Below are positions 1 to 8,342 of a DNA stretch of 64,000 bases, one piece after another (position 1 is the first letter of the stretch; the number at the start of each line of letters is the position of its first letter). The notes beneath the pieces were generated by a model. It was not told the DNA's origin and did not search any database. It was given only the letters and a program-made list of their open reading frames with translations. The translations under genes and the position numbers were made by a program. Source of the DNA: Alphaproteobacteria bacterium (lineage in GTDB: Bacteria > Pseudomonadota > Alphaproteobacteria > UBA8366 > GCA-2717185); contig WLWY01000010.1 of assembly GCA_012103325.1 (NCBI GenBank), positions 164,473-228,472 of the forward strand, read 5' to 3'.

Positions 1-273
1 AATGACTTCACCCACTGCCGGATCATCGGGATCGACCGGCTTAACGAGCCCGAACTTGCGGGGGTAGGCCTGCTGCACCTGGACCGCATAGCTGGCGTCG
101 TACTGGTACATGGAAAAAGCGGAAATGAAGATCGCGCCGTCCACGCCAACCGCGTCCATCGCCGCCACCATCTCCTTACCGGTGACATGGTCGGGCCAAT
201 TCGGCACCGAGTGCCAGGGGCGCTCCGGTGTGTTGGCGGCATAGACATGGACCTGGGAATCGATAATCGGCAC
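1..273 (-). CDS. Amidohydrolase family protein, N-terminal part (runs off the window)
   Basis: Only the first 91 codons are present; the gene continues beyond the left edge. Translation from a GTG at 273 begins PIIDSQVHVYAANTPERPWH, matching the N-terminus of amidohydrolase-2 family metal-dependent hydrolases (TIM barrel), where D-x-x-x-H of the first strand supplies a metal ligand. An AGAGGAG ribosome site lies just upstream of the GTG, which decides the start. The conserved G-V-D-G-A-I-F-I segment also fits the family. The substrate cannot be told. The gene is co-directional with the threonine aldolase behind it, separated by 89 bases. Confidence 0.7.
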   Translation of the reverse strand, partial: MPIIDSQVHVYAANTPERPWHSVPNWPDHVTGKEMVAAMDAVGVDGAIFISAFSMYQYDASYAVQVQQAYPRKFGLVKPVDPDDPAVGEVI

Positions 274-362
274 GGTGACGGCTCCTCTGTGCAAGACGGG
301 CTAACCTTATTGCAGCAACCTGCGGTGGTTTCGTCCAGTTTAGGTCTGAACGATTTGCACAC

Positions 363-1388
363 TTACGGCGAAAGTAGTGCCGCCAAGCTTTTGCACAGCA
401 CGTCGCCCGCATTTTTGTCAACGTCCAGGTGGGTCACCAAACGGATACGCCGCTCGCCAAAGGCGCCTGCTAAGATACCATCCTGCTCCAAAGACGCCAC
501 AATTTCCGGCGCCGTCGGCGCGCCCTCGGAAACATCGAAAATGATGATATTCGTGTCTACGGGCAGGATACGATCAACGTGATCGAATGTTGCCAGCGCC
601 TCGGCAATCCGCGCCGCCAAATCGTGATCTTCCGCGAGCCGTTCGACATTATTGTCCAGTCCATAAAGGCACATTGCCGCAAGGATACCCGATTGCCGCA
701 TCGCGCCGCCAATTTGCTGCTTGATGCGCCAGGCCTGGTTGATGAACGCGGAAGAACCAGCCAGAACCGCGCCGACGGGTGCCCCCAGCCCCTTTGAAAA
801 ATCGATCCAGCATGAGTCATAGCCTTCCGTCCAGCGTGCCGCCGAAATACCGGATTTGACAACGGCGTTCAGAAGGCGCGCACCGTCCATATGCGTCGCC
901 AGCCCCGCCTCCTTGGCCGCGTTAGCAACATCGTTGATCTGGTCCAAGGGCCATACTGCACCACCCGCCATATTGGCTGTCTGTTCGACACAGACCAGAC
1001 GGCTCTCCGGCGCATAGCGCGACTCCGGACGGATAACCTGACGCAGTTGCGCCGCCGTAAACGTCCCGTTCATCCCATCAATCGGCTGGATCATGACCCC
1101 GCTGATCGCCGCGGGTCCACCGGTCTCGAAATTGATCAGGTGACACGACCGTTCGCAAATGACTTCATCGCCAGGTTTCGTGTGGACACGAATCGCGATC
1201 TCGTTGCACATGGTACCAGAGGGCAGAAAGACTGCGGCCTCCTTCCCCAGCAACGCGGCCACACGCTCGCACAATTCGCGTGTCGTCGGGTCCTCATCTT
1301 TCTGCTCGTCGCCAACAACGGCATCGAGTGCGGCCTCACGCATAGCCCGGCTCGGCTTGGTTTTCGTGTCGGAATAAAAATCATACAT
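363..1388 (-). CDS. ltaE: Low-specificity L-threonine aldolase / beta-eliminating lyase
   Basis: A 341-residue PLP-dependent fold-type I enzyme that would cleave L-threonine or related beta-hydroxy amino acids to glycine and an aldehyde in the cytoplasm. The N-terminal F-Y-S-D-T-K-T-K-P-S segment, the H-x-D-G-A-R-L motif in mid-protein and the PLP-lysine context S-K-G-L-G-A-P-V-G are all diagnostic. The start at ATG 1388 (MYDFYSD) matches the family N-terminus; an upstream in-frame ATG at 1445 would add 19 unrelated residues overlapping the preceding gene. Length is normal. It follows an aldo/keto reductase on the same strand with 40 bases between them. Confidence 0.9.
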   Translation of the reverse strand: MYDFYSDTKTKPSRAMREAALDAVVGDEQKDEDPTTRELCERVAALLGKEAAVFLPSGTMCNEIAIRVHTKPGDEVICERSCHLINFETGGPAAISGVMIQPIDGMNGTFTAAQLRQVIRPESRYAPESRLVCVEQTANMAGGAVWPLDQINDVANAAKEAGLATHMDGARLLNAVVKSGISAARWTEGYDSCWIDFSKGLGAPVGAVLAGSSAFINQAWRIKQQIGGAMRQSGILAAMCLYGLDNNVERLAEDHDLAARIAEALATFDHVDRILPVDTNIIIFDVSEGAPTAPEIVASLEQDGILAGAFGERRIRLVTHLDVDKNAGDVLCKSLAALLSP

Positions 1389-1428
1389 ACGAACAACATT
1401 CACTGTTGGCGGGATGCGAGTCTCGCCT

Positions 1429-2439
1429 CTAATTCGTCCGTGCAACCCGCCCCATTGGGGGATGGCGGCTCCAGATCAGGCCAGGCGATGCGGGATGGCC
1501 GGCGGCGACAAGATTGTCGACCAGAGCTTCATCTTCTGCCGTGAAGTTGTGCTTCAGCGCGCCGAGATAGGCGTTCCACTGCGCCAGGGTGCGCGGTCCG
1601 GCGATGACACTGGTGACGATCTGGTTGTTCAGCACCCAAAGCACGGCGAAATCTGCCGGCGTCATGCCACGCTTCGCGGTATGGGTACGGATCTTCTCAA
1701 TCGCCGCAAAGGTCTCCTTTTGCATGTCGCGGTTCAACACACTACCGTCGCCGCGCGCGGCACGGCTGCCCTTAGGCGGCGCCTTCTTTGGGTCATACTT
1801 ACCGGTCAACACACCCCGGGCCAGCGGCGAGAACGGCGCGACACCGATGCCGAAATACTCGCAGGCCGGTAGGTGATCGTTCTCCGGCATGCGCATGGCC
1901 AAATTGTACATCGGCTGGCTGACGATCGGCCGAGGTACGCCAAGCTGATCGCACTGGCGGATGATTTCCGCCACTTCCCAGCCATAGTGATTGGAAAAGC
2001 CCCAATACAGCGCCTTACCACTGGCGATGATGTCGCCCATCGCTGCAACACTTTCGCCAAGCGGCGTATCTCGGTCGCGATGGTGCATGTAATAGACGTC
2101 GACATAATCGGTACCGAGCCTTGAGAGGCTGCCATCGATCGCCTCCATCATCCATTTCCGCGACAAGCCGCGCTTGCGCTCCGGCGGACCGTCCTGCTGG
2201 CCAACCTTGGTTGCAAGAACCCAGGCAGGCCGATCTTTCTTAATCAATTTGCCGACTACCGTTTCCGAGGCGCCGCCAGAATAGGCATCGGCCGTGTCGA
2301 TGAAGTTGACCTGGTTGGCCCGCGCTGAATCGACCACCTTGCGCGCGGTCGCGTCGTTCATCGTTGCGCCGAAATCCATTGTCCCGAGACAGATCTGCGA
2401 TACGCGCAGCCCGCTTTGTCCGAGATATCGGAATTCCAT
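1429..2439 (-). CDS. Aldo/keto reductase
   Basis: A 336-residue NADPH-dependent oxidoreductase. The full AKR tetrad is visible: Asp and Tyr in F-I-D-T-A-D-A-Y, Lys in V-L-A-T-K-V-G, and His in V-Y-Y-M-H-H-R-D. The N-terminus M-E-F-R-Y-L-G-Q-S-G-L-R-V-S is typical. ATG 2439 was chosen because GGGGAGAGAG sits directly upstream and the family homology begins there; a longer frame to 2589 would add 50 unconvincing residues. The substrate is probably a small aldehyde or keto compound but cannot be specified. Confidence 0.92.
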   Translation of the reverse strand: MEFRYLGQSGLRVSQICLGTMDFGATMNDATARKVVDSARANQVNFIDTADAYSGGASETVVGKLIKKDRPAWVLATKVGQQDGPPERKRGLSRKWMMEAIDGSLSRLGTDYVDVYYMHHRDRDTPLGESVAAMGDIIASGKALYWGFSNHYGWEVAEIIRQCDQLGVPRPIVSQPMYNLAMRMPENDHLPACEYFGIGVAPFSPLARGVLTGKYDPKKAPPKGSRAARGDGSVLNRDMQKETFAAIEKIRTHTAKRGMTPADFAVLWVLNNQIVTSVIAGPRTLAQWNAYLGALKHNFTAEDEALVDNLVAAGHPASPGLIWSRHPPMGRVARTN

Positions 2440-2464
2440 CGCTCTCTCCCCAAAACGCGGCGAA

Positions 2465-2797
2465 TTAGTATCTGTAATCCGTACAGCGGATCTTTCGCTT
2501 ACCGACATACGCGGTCCGGACCACAAAGCAGGCAGTCTTGGGTCGGCCATATTCGTCAACGACCCAGAGCGTTCGCCCGGCCACAACACGAACTGGGCCG
2601 ACCACCTTGGTTTCCGAGGGCGGCTTGACCCGCATGGTGCCGCCGCCGCGAAGCACGGTCGGTCCGCTTCGATTGATCGTCACGGCTTCTGACACATTGC
2701 CCCGTACCACGACGACTTCAGCCGCCGATGCAGGTGCGGCTGCGTTAGCAGCGAATAGGAACGGCAATAGCGCTAGTGCGGCTTTTAAATGTCTCAT
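2465..2797 (-). CDS. Small secreted protein of unknown function
   Basis: A 110-residue protein with a clear Sec signal peptide: MRHLK, a hydrophobic stretch, then an A-x-A-type cleavage region around P-A-S-A-A. The mature part is beta-rich, with V-V-V-V-R-G-N and a T-V-L-R-G-G-G repeat-like segment, and has two cysteines near the C-terminus (T-A-C-F and I-R-C-T-D) that could form a disulphide in the periplasm. ATG 2797 is supported by a perfect AGGAGGT site; an upstream ATG at 2815 is not. I do not recognise the family. Confidence 0.7.
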   Translation of the reverse strand: MRHLKAALALLPFLFAANAAAPASAAEVVVVRGNVSEAVTINRSGPTVLRGGGTMRVKPPSETKVVGPVRVVAGRTLWVVDEYGRPKTACFVVRTAYVGKRKIRCTDYRY

Positions 2798-2886
2798 GCC
2801 AACCTCCTGTCTCATCCTGTCGATATGATTTTTTATGAGATCAGCTTACAGGCAGCATGGCATCGACGCTACGTCCGCGATGGCGC

Positions 2887-3111
2887 TCAGTCCTCCCCGT
2901 TCTTCAGGTCGGCTTCGAAGCACAACAGATCACCAGGCTGACAATCCAGAACCGCACAAATACGCTGCAAGGTCGAAAAGCGCACGCCTTTCACCTTGCC
3001 GGAGCGCAGCAGCGACAGGTTCTGCTCGCTGATACCGACCGCCGTGGCGAGTTCCTTGCCGCGCATCTTCCGGCGCGCCAACATGACGTCGAGCGTAACG
3101 ACGATCGGCAT
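2887..3111 (-). CDS. XRE/Cro-type helix-turn-helix regulator (DUF2975 partner)
   Basis: A 74-residue single-domain HTH protein of the short Cro/C1 (YozG-like) class. The helix-turn-helix is visible as K-E-L-A-T-A-V-G-I-S-E-Q-N-L-S-L-L-R-S-G, followed by the R-F-S-T-L-Q-R-I-C-A-V-L-D-C-Q-P-G-D-L-L segment typical of this subfamily. It starts 2 bases after the stop of the DUF2975 membrane protein, so the two are almost certainly co-transcribed. In this known gene pair the HTH protein probably controls its own operon, with the membrane protein sensing or sequestering. The regulon is unknown. Confidence 0.88.
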   Translation of the reverse strand: MPIVVTLDVMLARRKMRGKELATAVGISEQNLSLLRSGKVKGVRFSTLQRICAVLDCQPGDLLCFEADLKNGED

Positions 3112-3113
3112 GT

Positions 3114-3668
3114 TCAGACGATCAGACGGTTTTCTTTGCTGATCGCCGCCGCGTCACGCAAAATCCAGGCAATCATCAGCAGCAACACGCCGATAACGCC
3201 GAAGAACAGATCGTGGCTCGTCAGCGACAGGGCGATCATGCCTTCACCGGGTGCAGCGTTGCGCGACAACCAGGCCGTCGTCAGCCCTTCCGTCACTAAG
3301 TTGGCAAACGGCAGCAGCAGTACCGTCAATGCGAATCGCCGCAGCAATATGGCGGCGCGGACGTCGAAGATATCGCCGCGCCGAAACCGCGCGAAAAGGG
3401 TCGCAAGGCTGACAAGGCCCCACACGGCAATACCGACAACGAACAGGGACAATACAAAGCCGCCGATGCGGTCTGCGACGGATAGGTCGGCAAGCAGTTG
3501 CGCGGGCAGCCGTGGCGGCAACATCTGCTCGACATAAGCCCATATAAGTGCCATGCAAATCGGCAGGGCCAATGCCAGCAACGCGCAGCAGCGCGACATG
3601 AAGCCTGCCACGCGGCGGATGCGGCGATGGCGCCGCTCATCTTCATTTTTTCGAATTGTGTTCATCAT
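3114..3668 (-). CDS. DUF2975 four-helix membrane protein
   Basis: A 184-residue integral membrane protein. Four hydrophobic helices are visible (about residues 24-48, 68-92, 112-130 and 152-172), with a basic N-terminus and the F-R-R-G-D-I-F-D loop typical of DUF2975. Its gene precedes a short XRE regulator with a 2-base gap, the usual arrangement for the family. Function is unknown; a signal-responsive partner of the DNA-binding protein is the common guess. Two adjacent ATG codons can serve as start, neither with a strong ribosome site. The upstream region carries paired ATTAAT boxes. Confidence 0.85.
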   Translation of the reverse strand: MMNTIRKNEDERRHRRIRRVAGFMSRCCALLALALPICMALIWAYVEQMLPPRLPAQLLADLSVADRIGGFVLSLFVVGIAVWGLVSLATLFARFRRGDIFDVRAAILLRRFALTVLLLPFANLVTEGLTTAWLSRNAAPGEGMIALSLTSHDLFFGVIGVLLLMIAWILRDAAAISKENRLIV

Positions 3669-3670
3669 AA

Positions 3671-3693
3671 ATTAATGTATAACGATAATTAAT
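3671..3693. promoter_or_regulatory. Paired ATTAAT boxes between divergent genes
   Basis: Two self-complementary ATTAAT hexamers at 3671-3676 and 3688-3693, 17 bases centre to centre, lie in the 36-base gap between the DUF2975-XRE operon and the small lipoprotein gene. The position and AT-rich character suggest an operator for the adjacent XRE protein. This is inference only. Confidence 0.35.
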
Positions 3694-3704
3694 ATCTAAT
3701 CAAG

Positions 3705-3911
3705 ATGAATTTTATCATGTACGGTCGAAAACTGCTTCCCCTCGCCCTTGCTGGTCTACTGAGTTCCGCCTGCACGGCGGATGAAGTAAGCGACACATTT
3801 ACCCGCACGCTGGAGAATACCGCGCGAAGCGCGTGTGAAGCAGCGGAGAATTGCCGCAATACCTGTCCGGACGGACGAACCGCGCATGGCCCTGTTTTTC
3901 GCTGCCCCTAA
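3705..3911 (+). CDS. Small entericidin-like lipoprotein
   Basis: A 68-residue protein with a basic start, a hydrophobic stretch and a lipobox (L-L-S-S-A-C), so the mature protein would be a short lipid-anchored peptide of about 45 residues. The mature part has four more cysteines (S-A-C-E, E-N-C-R-N-T-C and R-C-P), unusual for such a small lipoprotein. A second possible start, ATG 3717, would still leave the signal intact. Neither start has a strong ribosome site. It is divergent from the DUF2975-XRE operon. Function is unknown. Confidence 0.55.
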   Translation: MNFIMYGRKLLPLALAGLLSSACTADEVSDTFTRTLENTARSACEAAENCRNTCPDGRTAHGPVFRCP

Positions 3912-4008
3912 CAAAGATCCCTTATAAATCTCAGCTGCCCCTTGTCGCAGGGGGTCAATTCCAATAGTGAGGGCGCCAAATCGCAACGTTCTTACCTTGG
4001 AGCCATAC

Positions 4009-5154
4009 ATGCCCGGACTACGATCCGACATCGACCCCGATGGGTTGCTGGAATACTCCGTCGTCTTTACCGACCGCTCGCTGAATCACATGTCCCAGTC
4101 GTTCCAGGGCGTCATGAACGACATTTCCGGTACGCTCAAGCGGGTCTACAACGCCAGTTCCGTCGCGCTGGTGCCCGGTGGCGGCACCTACGCGATGGAA
4201 GCCGTCGCAAGACAGTTCGCCACCGACAAGAAGTGCCTCGTCATTCGCAATGGCTGGTTCAGCTTTCGCTGGTCGCAGATTTTGGAGGCCGGCAACATTT
4301 CCGCCGAAACGACGGTTCTGAAGGCACGACCCATCGATGATGCGCGACAGGCTGCCTTCACCCCAGTTCCACTGGAAGAGGCCGTAGCGACAATTCAAGC
4401 GGAGCGTCCGGACATCGTATTCGCACCGCATGTCGAGACCTCGTCCGGCATGATCCTGCCAAACGATTATATGCGCGCCGTGGCGGACGCCGTCCATGAC
4501 GTCGGCGGGTTGTTCGTTCTGGATTGCATCGCGTCCGGGGCGATCTGGGTCGATATGGTAGCAACCGGAGTCGACATTCTGATCAGTGCGCCGCAAAAAG
4601 GCTGGAGCGCATCGCCAGGTTGCGGTCTCGTCATGATGAGCACCCTTGCACGTCAGAAGATCGATGAGACCGTCAGCACGAGTTTCGCCTGCGATCTGAA
4701 GAAATGGCTTGAGATCATGGAGGCCTACGAGAATGGCGGACACGCCTATCACGCCACGATGCCGACCGACGCCATCGCCGCCTTCCGCGATGTCATGTTG
4801 GAAACCGGCGCTTATGGGTTCAAAAAGGTTCAAGCGGAACAGCAGGAACTGGGCGACCGCGTCCGCGCACTGTTGACGGAGAAGGGCTTCAAAAGCGTTG
4901 CCGCCGAGGGGTTCCAGGCGCCGGGCGTCGTCGTTTGTTATACGGACGATGGCGACGTCCAGAACGGCAAGAAATTCGCGGCACAAGGCCTTCAGATCGC
5001 CGCCGGCGTTCCCCTGCGCTGCGACGAGCCAGACGATTTTCATACCTTTCGGCTCGGTCTCTTCGGCCTGGACAAGCTTCACAACATCGACCGTACGGTC
5101 AAAAACCTGGAAACTGCGCTCGAACACGTGATCGACGAGACGAATATCCGGTAG
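4009..5154 (+). CDS. Class V aminotransferase (alanine-glyoxylate/serine-pyruvate type)
   Basis: A 381-residue PLP-dependent fold-type I transaminase. Visible hallmarks are the cofactor-binding V-P-G-G-G-T-Y-A-M-E loop near residue 55, the H-V-E-T-S-S-G-M substrate/cofactor segment, the D-C-I-A-S-G-A strand, and the PLP-lysine context S-A-P-Q-K-G-W-S. The start ATG 4009 has TTGGAGC upstream; a GTG at 3967 in the same frame is less likely. The amino donor cannot be named. An MBL-fold hydrolase follows after 50 bases, suggesting a joint role. Confidence 0.85.
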   Translation: MPGLRSDIDPDGLLEYSVVFTDRSLNHMSQSFQGVMNDISGTLKRVYNASSVALVPGGGTYAMEAVARQFATDKKCLVIRNGWFSFRWSQILEAGNISAETTVLKARPIDDARQAAFTPVPLEEAVATIQAERPDIVFAPHVETSSGMILPNDYMRAVADAVHDVGGLFVLDCIASGAIWVDMVATGVDILISAPQKGWSASPGCGLVMMSTLARQKIDETVSTSFACDLKKWLEIMEAYENGGHAYHATMPTDAIAAFRDVMLETGAYGFKKVQAEQQELGDRVRALLTEKGFKSVAAEGFQAPGVVVCYTDDGDVQNGKKFAAQGLQIAAGVPLRCDEPDDFHTFRLGLFGLDKLHNIDRTVKNLETALEHVIDETNIR

Positions 5155-5204
5155 TCGCAGCTGCTATATTCGTCGCGACCCACAGAAAACCGACGGGAGC
5201 GATA

Positions 5205-6089
5205 ATGACCGATATCGATACCGGGCTGAACGTTTGGCAGATGACGAGCAACCATAATCGGATGATCGATCTGCAGGAAGACACCGCGCCGCCGAAGGAT
5301 GGTCCGATTGAGCTGGCCTTTTTCGGTAGCTCCGCCTTTCGCATTACCTCGCCGCGCGGGGTCAGCGTGATGATCGATCCGTGGCGCAACCATCCCTCGC
5401 GAAAATGGGACTGGTATTTCCACGATTTCCCCATCGTACCGGTCGACATCGGCACCTCGACGCATGCCCATTTCGACCACGATGCGCTGCATCGGCTCGA
5501 CGCCCACGTCCTGCTCGACCGGCTGATCGGCATGTATCGGTTCGGCGATATGACGATCTATGGGCTTGCCGACAAGCACGCCATCGATTCAAGCTGCGCC
5601 CTGTACGACTACAAGAAAATTCACGAACGTTTCCACGGCACCGACATCGAGCCGCCAAACAATCCGCGTTCCTGGGATCATTGCCTGATCGTCGTCGAAA
5701 CCGGTGGCATGCGCATCGTGCATTGGGGTGACAATCGCCACAATCCGCCGGAAAATATATGGAAGGCGCTCGGCGATATCGACATCGCGCTGCTGCCGAT
5801 CGACGGCTCGCAACACGTCATGGGCCATGTCCACGCTGAGTCGATTATCGAGCGCTTGAAGCCGCGGGTCATCGTCCCGCACCACTACTACATCTGGGAC
5901 GTGCTGCAGCGGCAGAGCACGCTGCAACCTGCCGAGGACTGGGTCAACGCGCAGGAGCAGGTCGAGCGGATCGCCGGCGCGAAGCGGATCTATGAGATCA
6001 AGGCAATGGATAAGCTCGAGCAAGCCGTCCACTTCTTTGGCGACAACGTCGCCTTCGACAAAGACGCCTGGCTGCGCGACGGACGGTAA
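5205..6089 (+). CDS. MBL-fold metal-dependent hydrolase (UlaG-like)
   Basis: A 294-residue metallo-beta-lactamase-superfamily protein. The metal motif T-H-A-H-F-D-H-D (H-x-H-x-D-H) is near residue 88, and later ligand segments I-V-H-W-G-D-N-R and V-P-H-H-Y-Y are present. The layout resembles the UlaG/RomA-like branch that hydrolyses lactones, phosphodiesters or amides; the substrate is unknown. GGGAG lies upstream of ATG 5205, so the longer in-frame extension overlapping the aminotransferase is rejected. It ends 4 bases before the stop of the convergent class IV aminotransferase. Confidence 0.85.
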   Translation: MTDIDTGLNVWQMTSNHNRMIDLQEDTAPPKDGPIELAFFGSSAFRITSPRGVSVMIDPWRNHPSRKWDWYFHDFPIVPVDIGTSTHAHFDHDALHRLDAHVLLDRLIGMYRFGDMTIYGLADKHAIDSSCALYDYKKIHERFHGTDIEPPNNPRSWDHCLIVVETGGMRIVHWGDNRHNPPENIWKALGDIDIALLPIDGSQHVMGHVHAESIIERLKPRVIVPHHYYIWDVLQRQSTLQPAEDWVNAQEQVERIAGAKRIYEIKAMDKLEQAVHFFGDNVAFDKDAWLRDGR

Positions 6090-6093
6090 CTCG

Positions 6094-7023
6094 TCAGCTA
6101 TCCAGCCGCGCCAGATACTGGCCGACGATGTCACAGCCGACGGACTCGGAATAGGCTTTCAACAGCTTGTCCGTAATGGGGCCCGGCACCGCGCCCTTAC
6201 CGATAGAGGCGCCGTTTATGGAACGCACCGGGCACATACATAGGCTAGTGGAGCTAAGGAAAATCTCGTCCGCGTTCATCGCGTCGAAGACATCGAGATC
6301 CTTTTCCTCGCATGAAATGTCCAACTCGGCCGCAAGTTCCATGACCATCGCACGACTGATCCCCGGCAACACGAACTGCTCGCGCGGTGTCAGTAGTCCG
6401 CCATCGCGAACCAAAAAGACGTTACACCCCATCGCTTCGCTGAGATTGCCGTTTACGTCGAGCAGCATCGGCCAACTGTCCGGATTGGCCGCCTTGGTTT
6501 CCAAGTCCGCCATAATCAAGTTTAGGTAGTTGTGCGTCTTAGCCCGCGGAGATAGGGACTCCGGCGCCGTCCGACGAACAGAGGAAACCGATAGGTCGAC
6601 GCCGTCGCGATAGATACGCGCCCGTTTCTTGAAGGGCAGCGGCGTGGCCTCGACGATGACCGTCGGCCCCTCATGGTCGATTTCCGATGCGTCGACACCA
6701 TCGATGCCGCGCGTGACCCGCTGCGCAATCCAGTAATCGTCACCATCGCCCCGCAGATGTTCGTTGCGGCGCGTAACCTCTTCGCTGATGCCGATCATCT
6801 CGTCCGGTGAGAGGCCAGGATCGATTTGCAGATATTTGAGCGACCGGTAGAAGCGGTCGATATGCTCACGCAGCTTGAACGGCGTACCGTTGAACGTGCG
6901 GGTCATATCGAACGCCGCATCGCCGAGCCGGAAGCCGCGGTCGCGGAACGAAATGACGACCTGATCTTCCGGCACATAGTCGCCGTTGAAGTAGGCGATC
7001 CTCTGGTTCGATAAAGCCGGCAT
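6094..7023 (-). CDS. Class IV PLP aminotransferase (BCAT / D-amino-acid / R-amine type)
   Basis: A 309-residue fold-type IV enzyme. The N-terminus (F-N-G-D-Y-V-P, then R-D-R-G-F-R-L-G-D-A-A-F-D), the PLP-lysine context S-P-R-A-K-T-H-N-Y-L, and the L-S-E-A-M-G-C-N-V-F-L-V and L-P-G-I-S-R segments define the family. Sequence alone does not separate branched-chain aminotransferase from D-amino-acid or (R)-amine transaminase; the non-canonical motif around R-G-F-R-L-G makes a specialised substrate plausible. It is co-directional with the SDR gene behind it and convergent with the MBL hydrolase, 4 bases away. Confidence 0.87.
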   Translation of the reverse strand: MPALSNQRIAYFNGDYVPEDQVVISFRDRGFRLGDAAFDMTRTFNGTPFKLREHIDRFYRSLKYLQIDPGLSPDEMIGISEEVTRRNEHLRGDGDDYWIAQRVTRGIDGVDASEIDHEGPTVIVEATPLPFKKRARIYRDGVDLSVSSVRRTAPESLSPRAKTHNYLNLIMADLETKAANPDSWPMLLDVNGNLSEAMGCNVFLVRDGGLLTPREQFVLPGISRAMVMELAAELDISCEEKDLDVFDAMNADEIFLSSTSLCMCPVRSINGASIGKGAVPGPITDKLLKAYSESVGCDIVGQYLARLDS

Positions 7024-7084
7024 AGCGTCCTCCCTTTAGATGTAACGGCCGGGACCGTGGCTAGCCGCAGTCCCGGCCCACCAA

Positions 7085-8005
7085 CTAGTTCATCGGCAAG
7101 CCCGGATGCACGGATCGGGAATTGGCGATATCGATGAATCCCACCGAAAGGGCCGGCATCGCGCTCTCGGCAATCAGTTCCGGCGTCCAGCCTCCATCAT
7201 GATGCACCATCCGTACCGGCCGCGGCTGACCATACAGGGACAACTCGCCACCACGCTGATGGAAGATCTGGCCCGTCACATGCCCGGCGCCTTCAGACGC
7301 CAGGAAGGTGATCAACGGCGCGATCGCATCCGCCGGGCTGCGCGAAAGTCGCTCTTCGCGCATCTTGGCTGCATCCGGGTCCTTCGGTGTCGGCACCGAA
7401 CGCGTCATCCGCGTGTCCGCCGAGGGGCAGATCACGTTACTCGTAATATTCTTGCTGTGATTTTCCATGGCAACGATACGCGACATGCCGACGATGCCCA
7501 TCTTGGCCGCGCCGTAGTTCGCCTGACCGATATTGCCCAACAGGCCGGACGTGGAACTGCACATGATGATGCGGCCATATTCCTGTTCACGCATCAGGTT
7601 GATCACGGCACGGTTGATGTTGAAGTGACCGGTCAGATGCACGTCGATAACGTCCTGCCAATCGTCCGGTGACATTTTATGGAACATGCGGTCGCGCAGA
7701 ATGCCGGCCGGGTTGAAGACGATATGGGCGCCGCCCAGATCATCGCGCGCCTGCTGCACCATACCGAGACAATCCTCGTAGCTGGCAACCGATCCGAAAT
7801 TTGGTGAGGCATCGCCACCGCCTGCTTTAATCTCGTTGGCGATCTCTTCCGCCGGCCCTTGCCCGCCCCCTTCGCCGCCGCCGCCGACGCCCGGGTCGTT
7901 GACCAGAACCTTGGCCCCGTTGGCCGCGAACATCTTGGCAACCTCCGCGCCGACGCCACGGCCGCCGCCCGTTACGATCGCCACGCGACCATCCAGCATG
8001 CCCAT
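7085..8005 (-). CDS. SDR-family oxidoreductase, HSD17B4/MFE-type
   Basis: A 306-residue classical short-chain dehydrogenase. The dinucleotide motif T-G-G-G-R-G-V-G is at residue 12, and a Gly-rich insert with N-D-P-G-V-G-G resembles the (3R)-hydroxyacyl-CoA dehydrogenase domain of multifunctional enzymes. The catalytic S-S-T-S and Y-G-A-A-K are intact. The otherwise near-universal N-N-A-G motif reads N-P-A-G here. A GGAGGAAC ribosome site supports the start at 8005. The likely reaction is NAD(P)-dependent oxidation of a hydroxyacyl or secondary alcohol substrate. It precedes the class IV aminotransferase on the same strand. Confidence 0.88.
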   Translation of the reverse strand: MGMLDGRVAIVTGGGRGVGAEVAKMFAANGAKVLVNDPGVGGGGEGGGQGPAEEIANEIKAGGGDASPNFGSVASYEDCLGMVQQARDDLGGAHIVFNPAGILRDRMFHKMSPDDWQDVIDVHLTGHFNINRAVINLMREQEYGRIIMCSSTSGLLGNIGQANYGAAKMGIVGMSRIVAMENHSKNITSNVICPSADTRMTRSVPTPKDPDAAKMREERLSRSPADAIAPLITFLASEGAGHVTGQIFHQRGGELSLYGQPRPVRMVHHDGGWTPELIAESAMPALSVGFIDIANSRSVHPGLPMN

Positions 8006-8210
8006 TTTATGTTCCTCCTGTGTGATAAATTCTTTTGTTAGGGTTCACCTTCTAGGGTGCGGCGGGGGCCAAACGCTGTCAACCGCAGGCACGGATTTTC
8101 ACGCAACGTAGCGGCGGATTTTCGAGTATCGCGTGTGATGATTCTTCCCAAAGCGCCTGGTACGGCGCGCCGCGCTCTGCAATTCCAGCGAACGATATCT
8201 TGGAAAATGG

Positions 8211-8282
8211 TGGGCGCGGCTGGGATTGAACCAGCGACCCCTACGATGTCAACGTAGTGCTCTCCCGCTGAGCTACGCGCCC
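8211..8282 (-). tRNA. tRNA-Val(GAC)
   Basis: Reading the minus strand gives a full cloverleaf: acceptor stem GGGCGCG/CGCGCCC with an A discriminator, a D arm with G-C-T-C-A-G, a five-base-pair anticodon stem CTACG/CGTAG around loop TTGACAT (anticodon GAC), a short variable loop, and a T arm with G-G-T-T-C-A-A-T-C-C. CCA is not encoded. No other tRNA was found in the window. Confidence 0.95.
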
Positions 8283-8342
8283 TTGTGGGATGCGGTTATA
8301 TTGATTTAGAACGCGAATGCAAGGCTTAGCGCGGGACTGAGT

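Noticed and set aside
4018..5127. 369-codon ORF antisense to the class V aminotransferase
   Set aside because: Opposite strand has intact PLP motifs over its whole length; the shadow has no recognisable feature.
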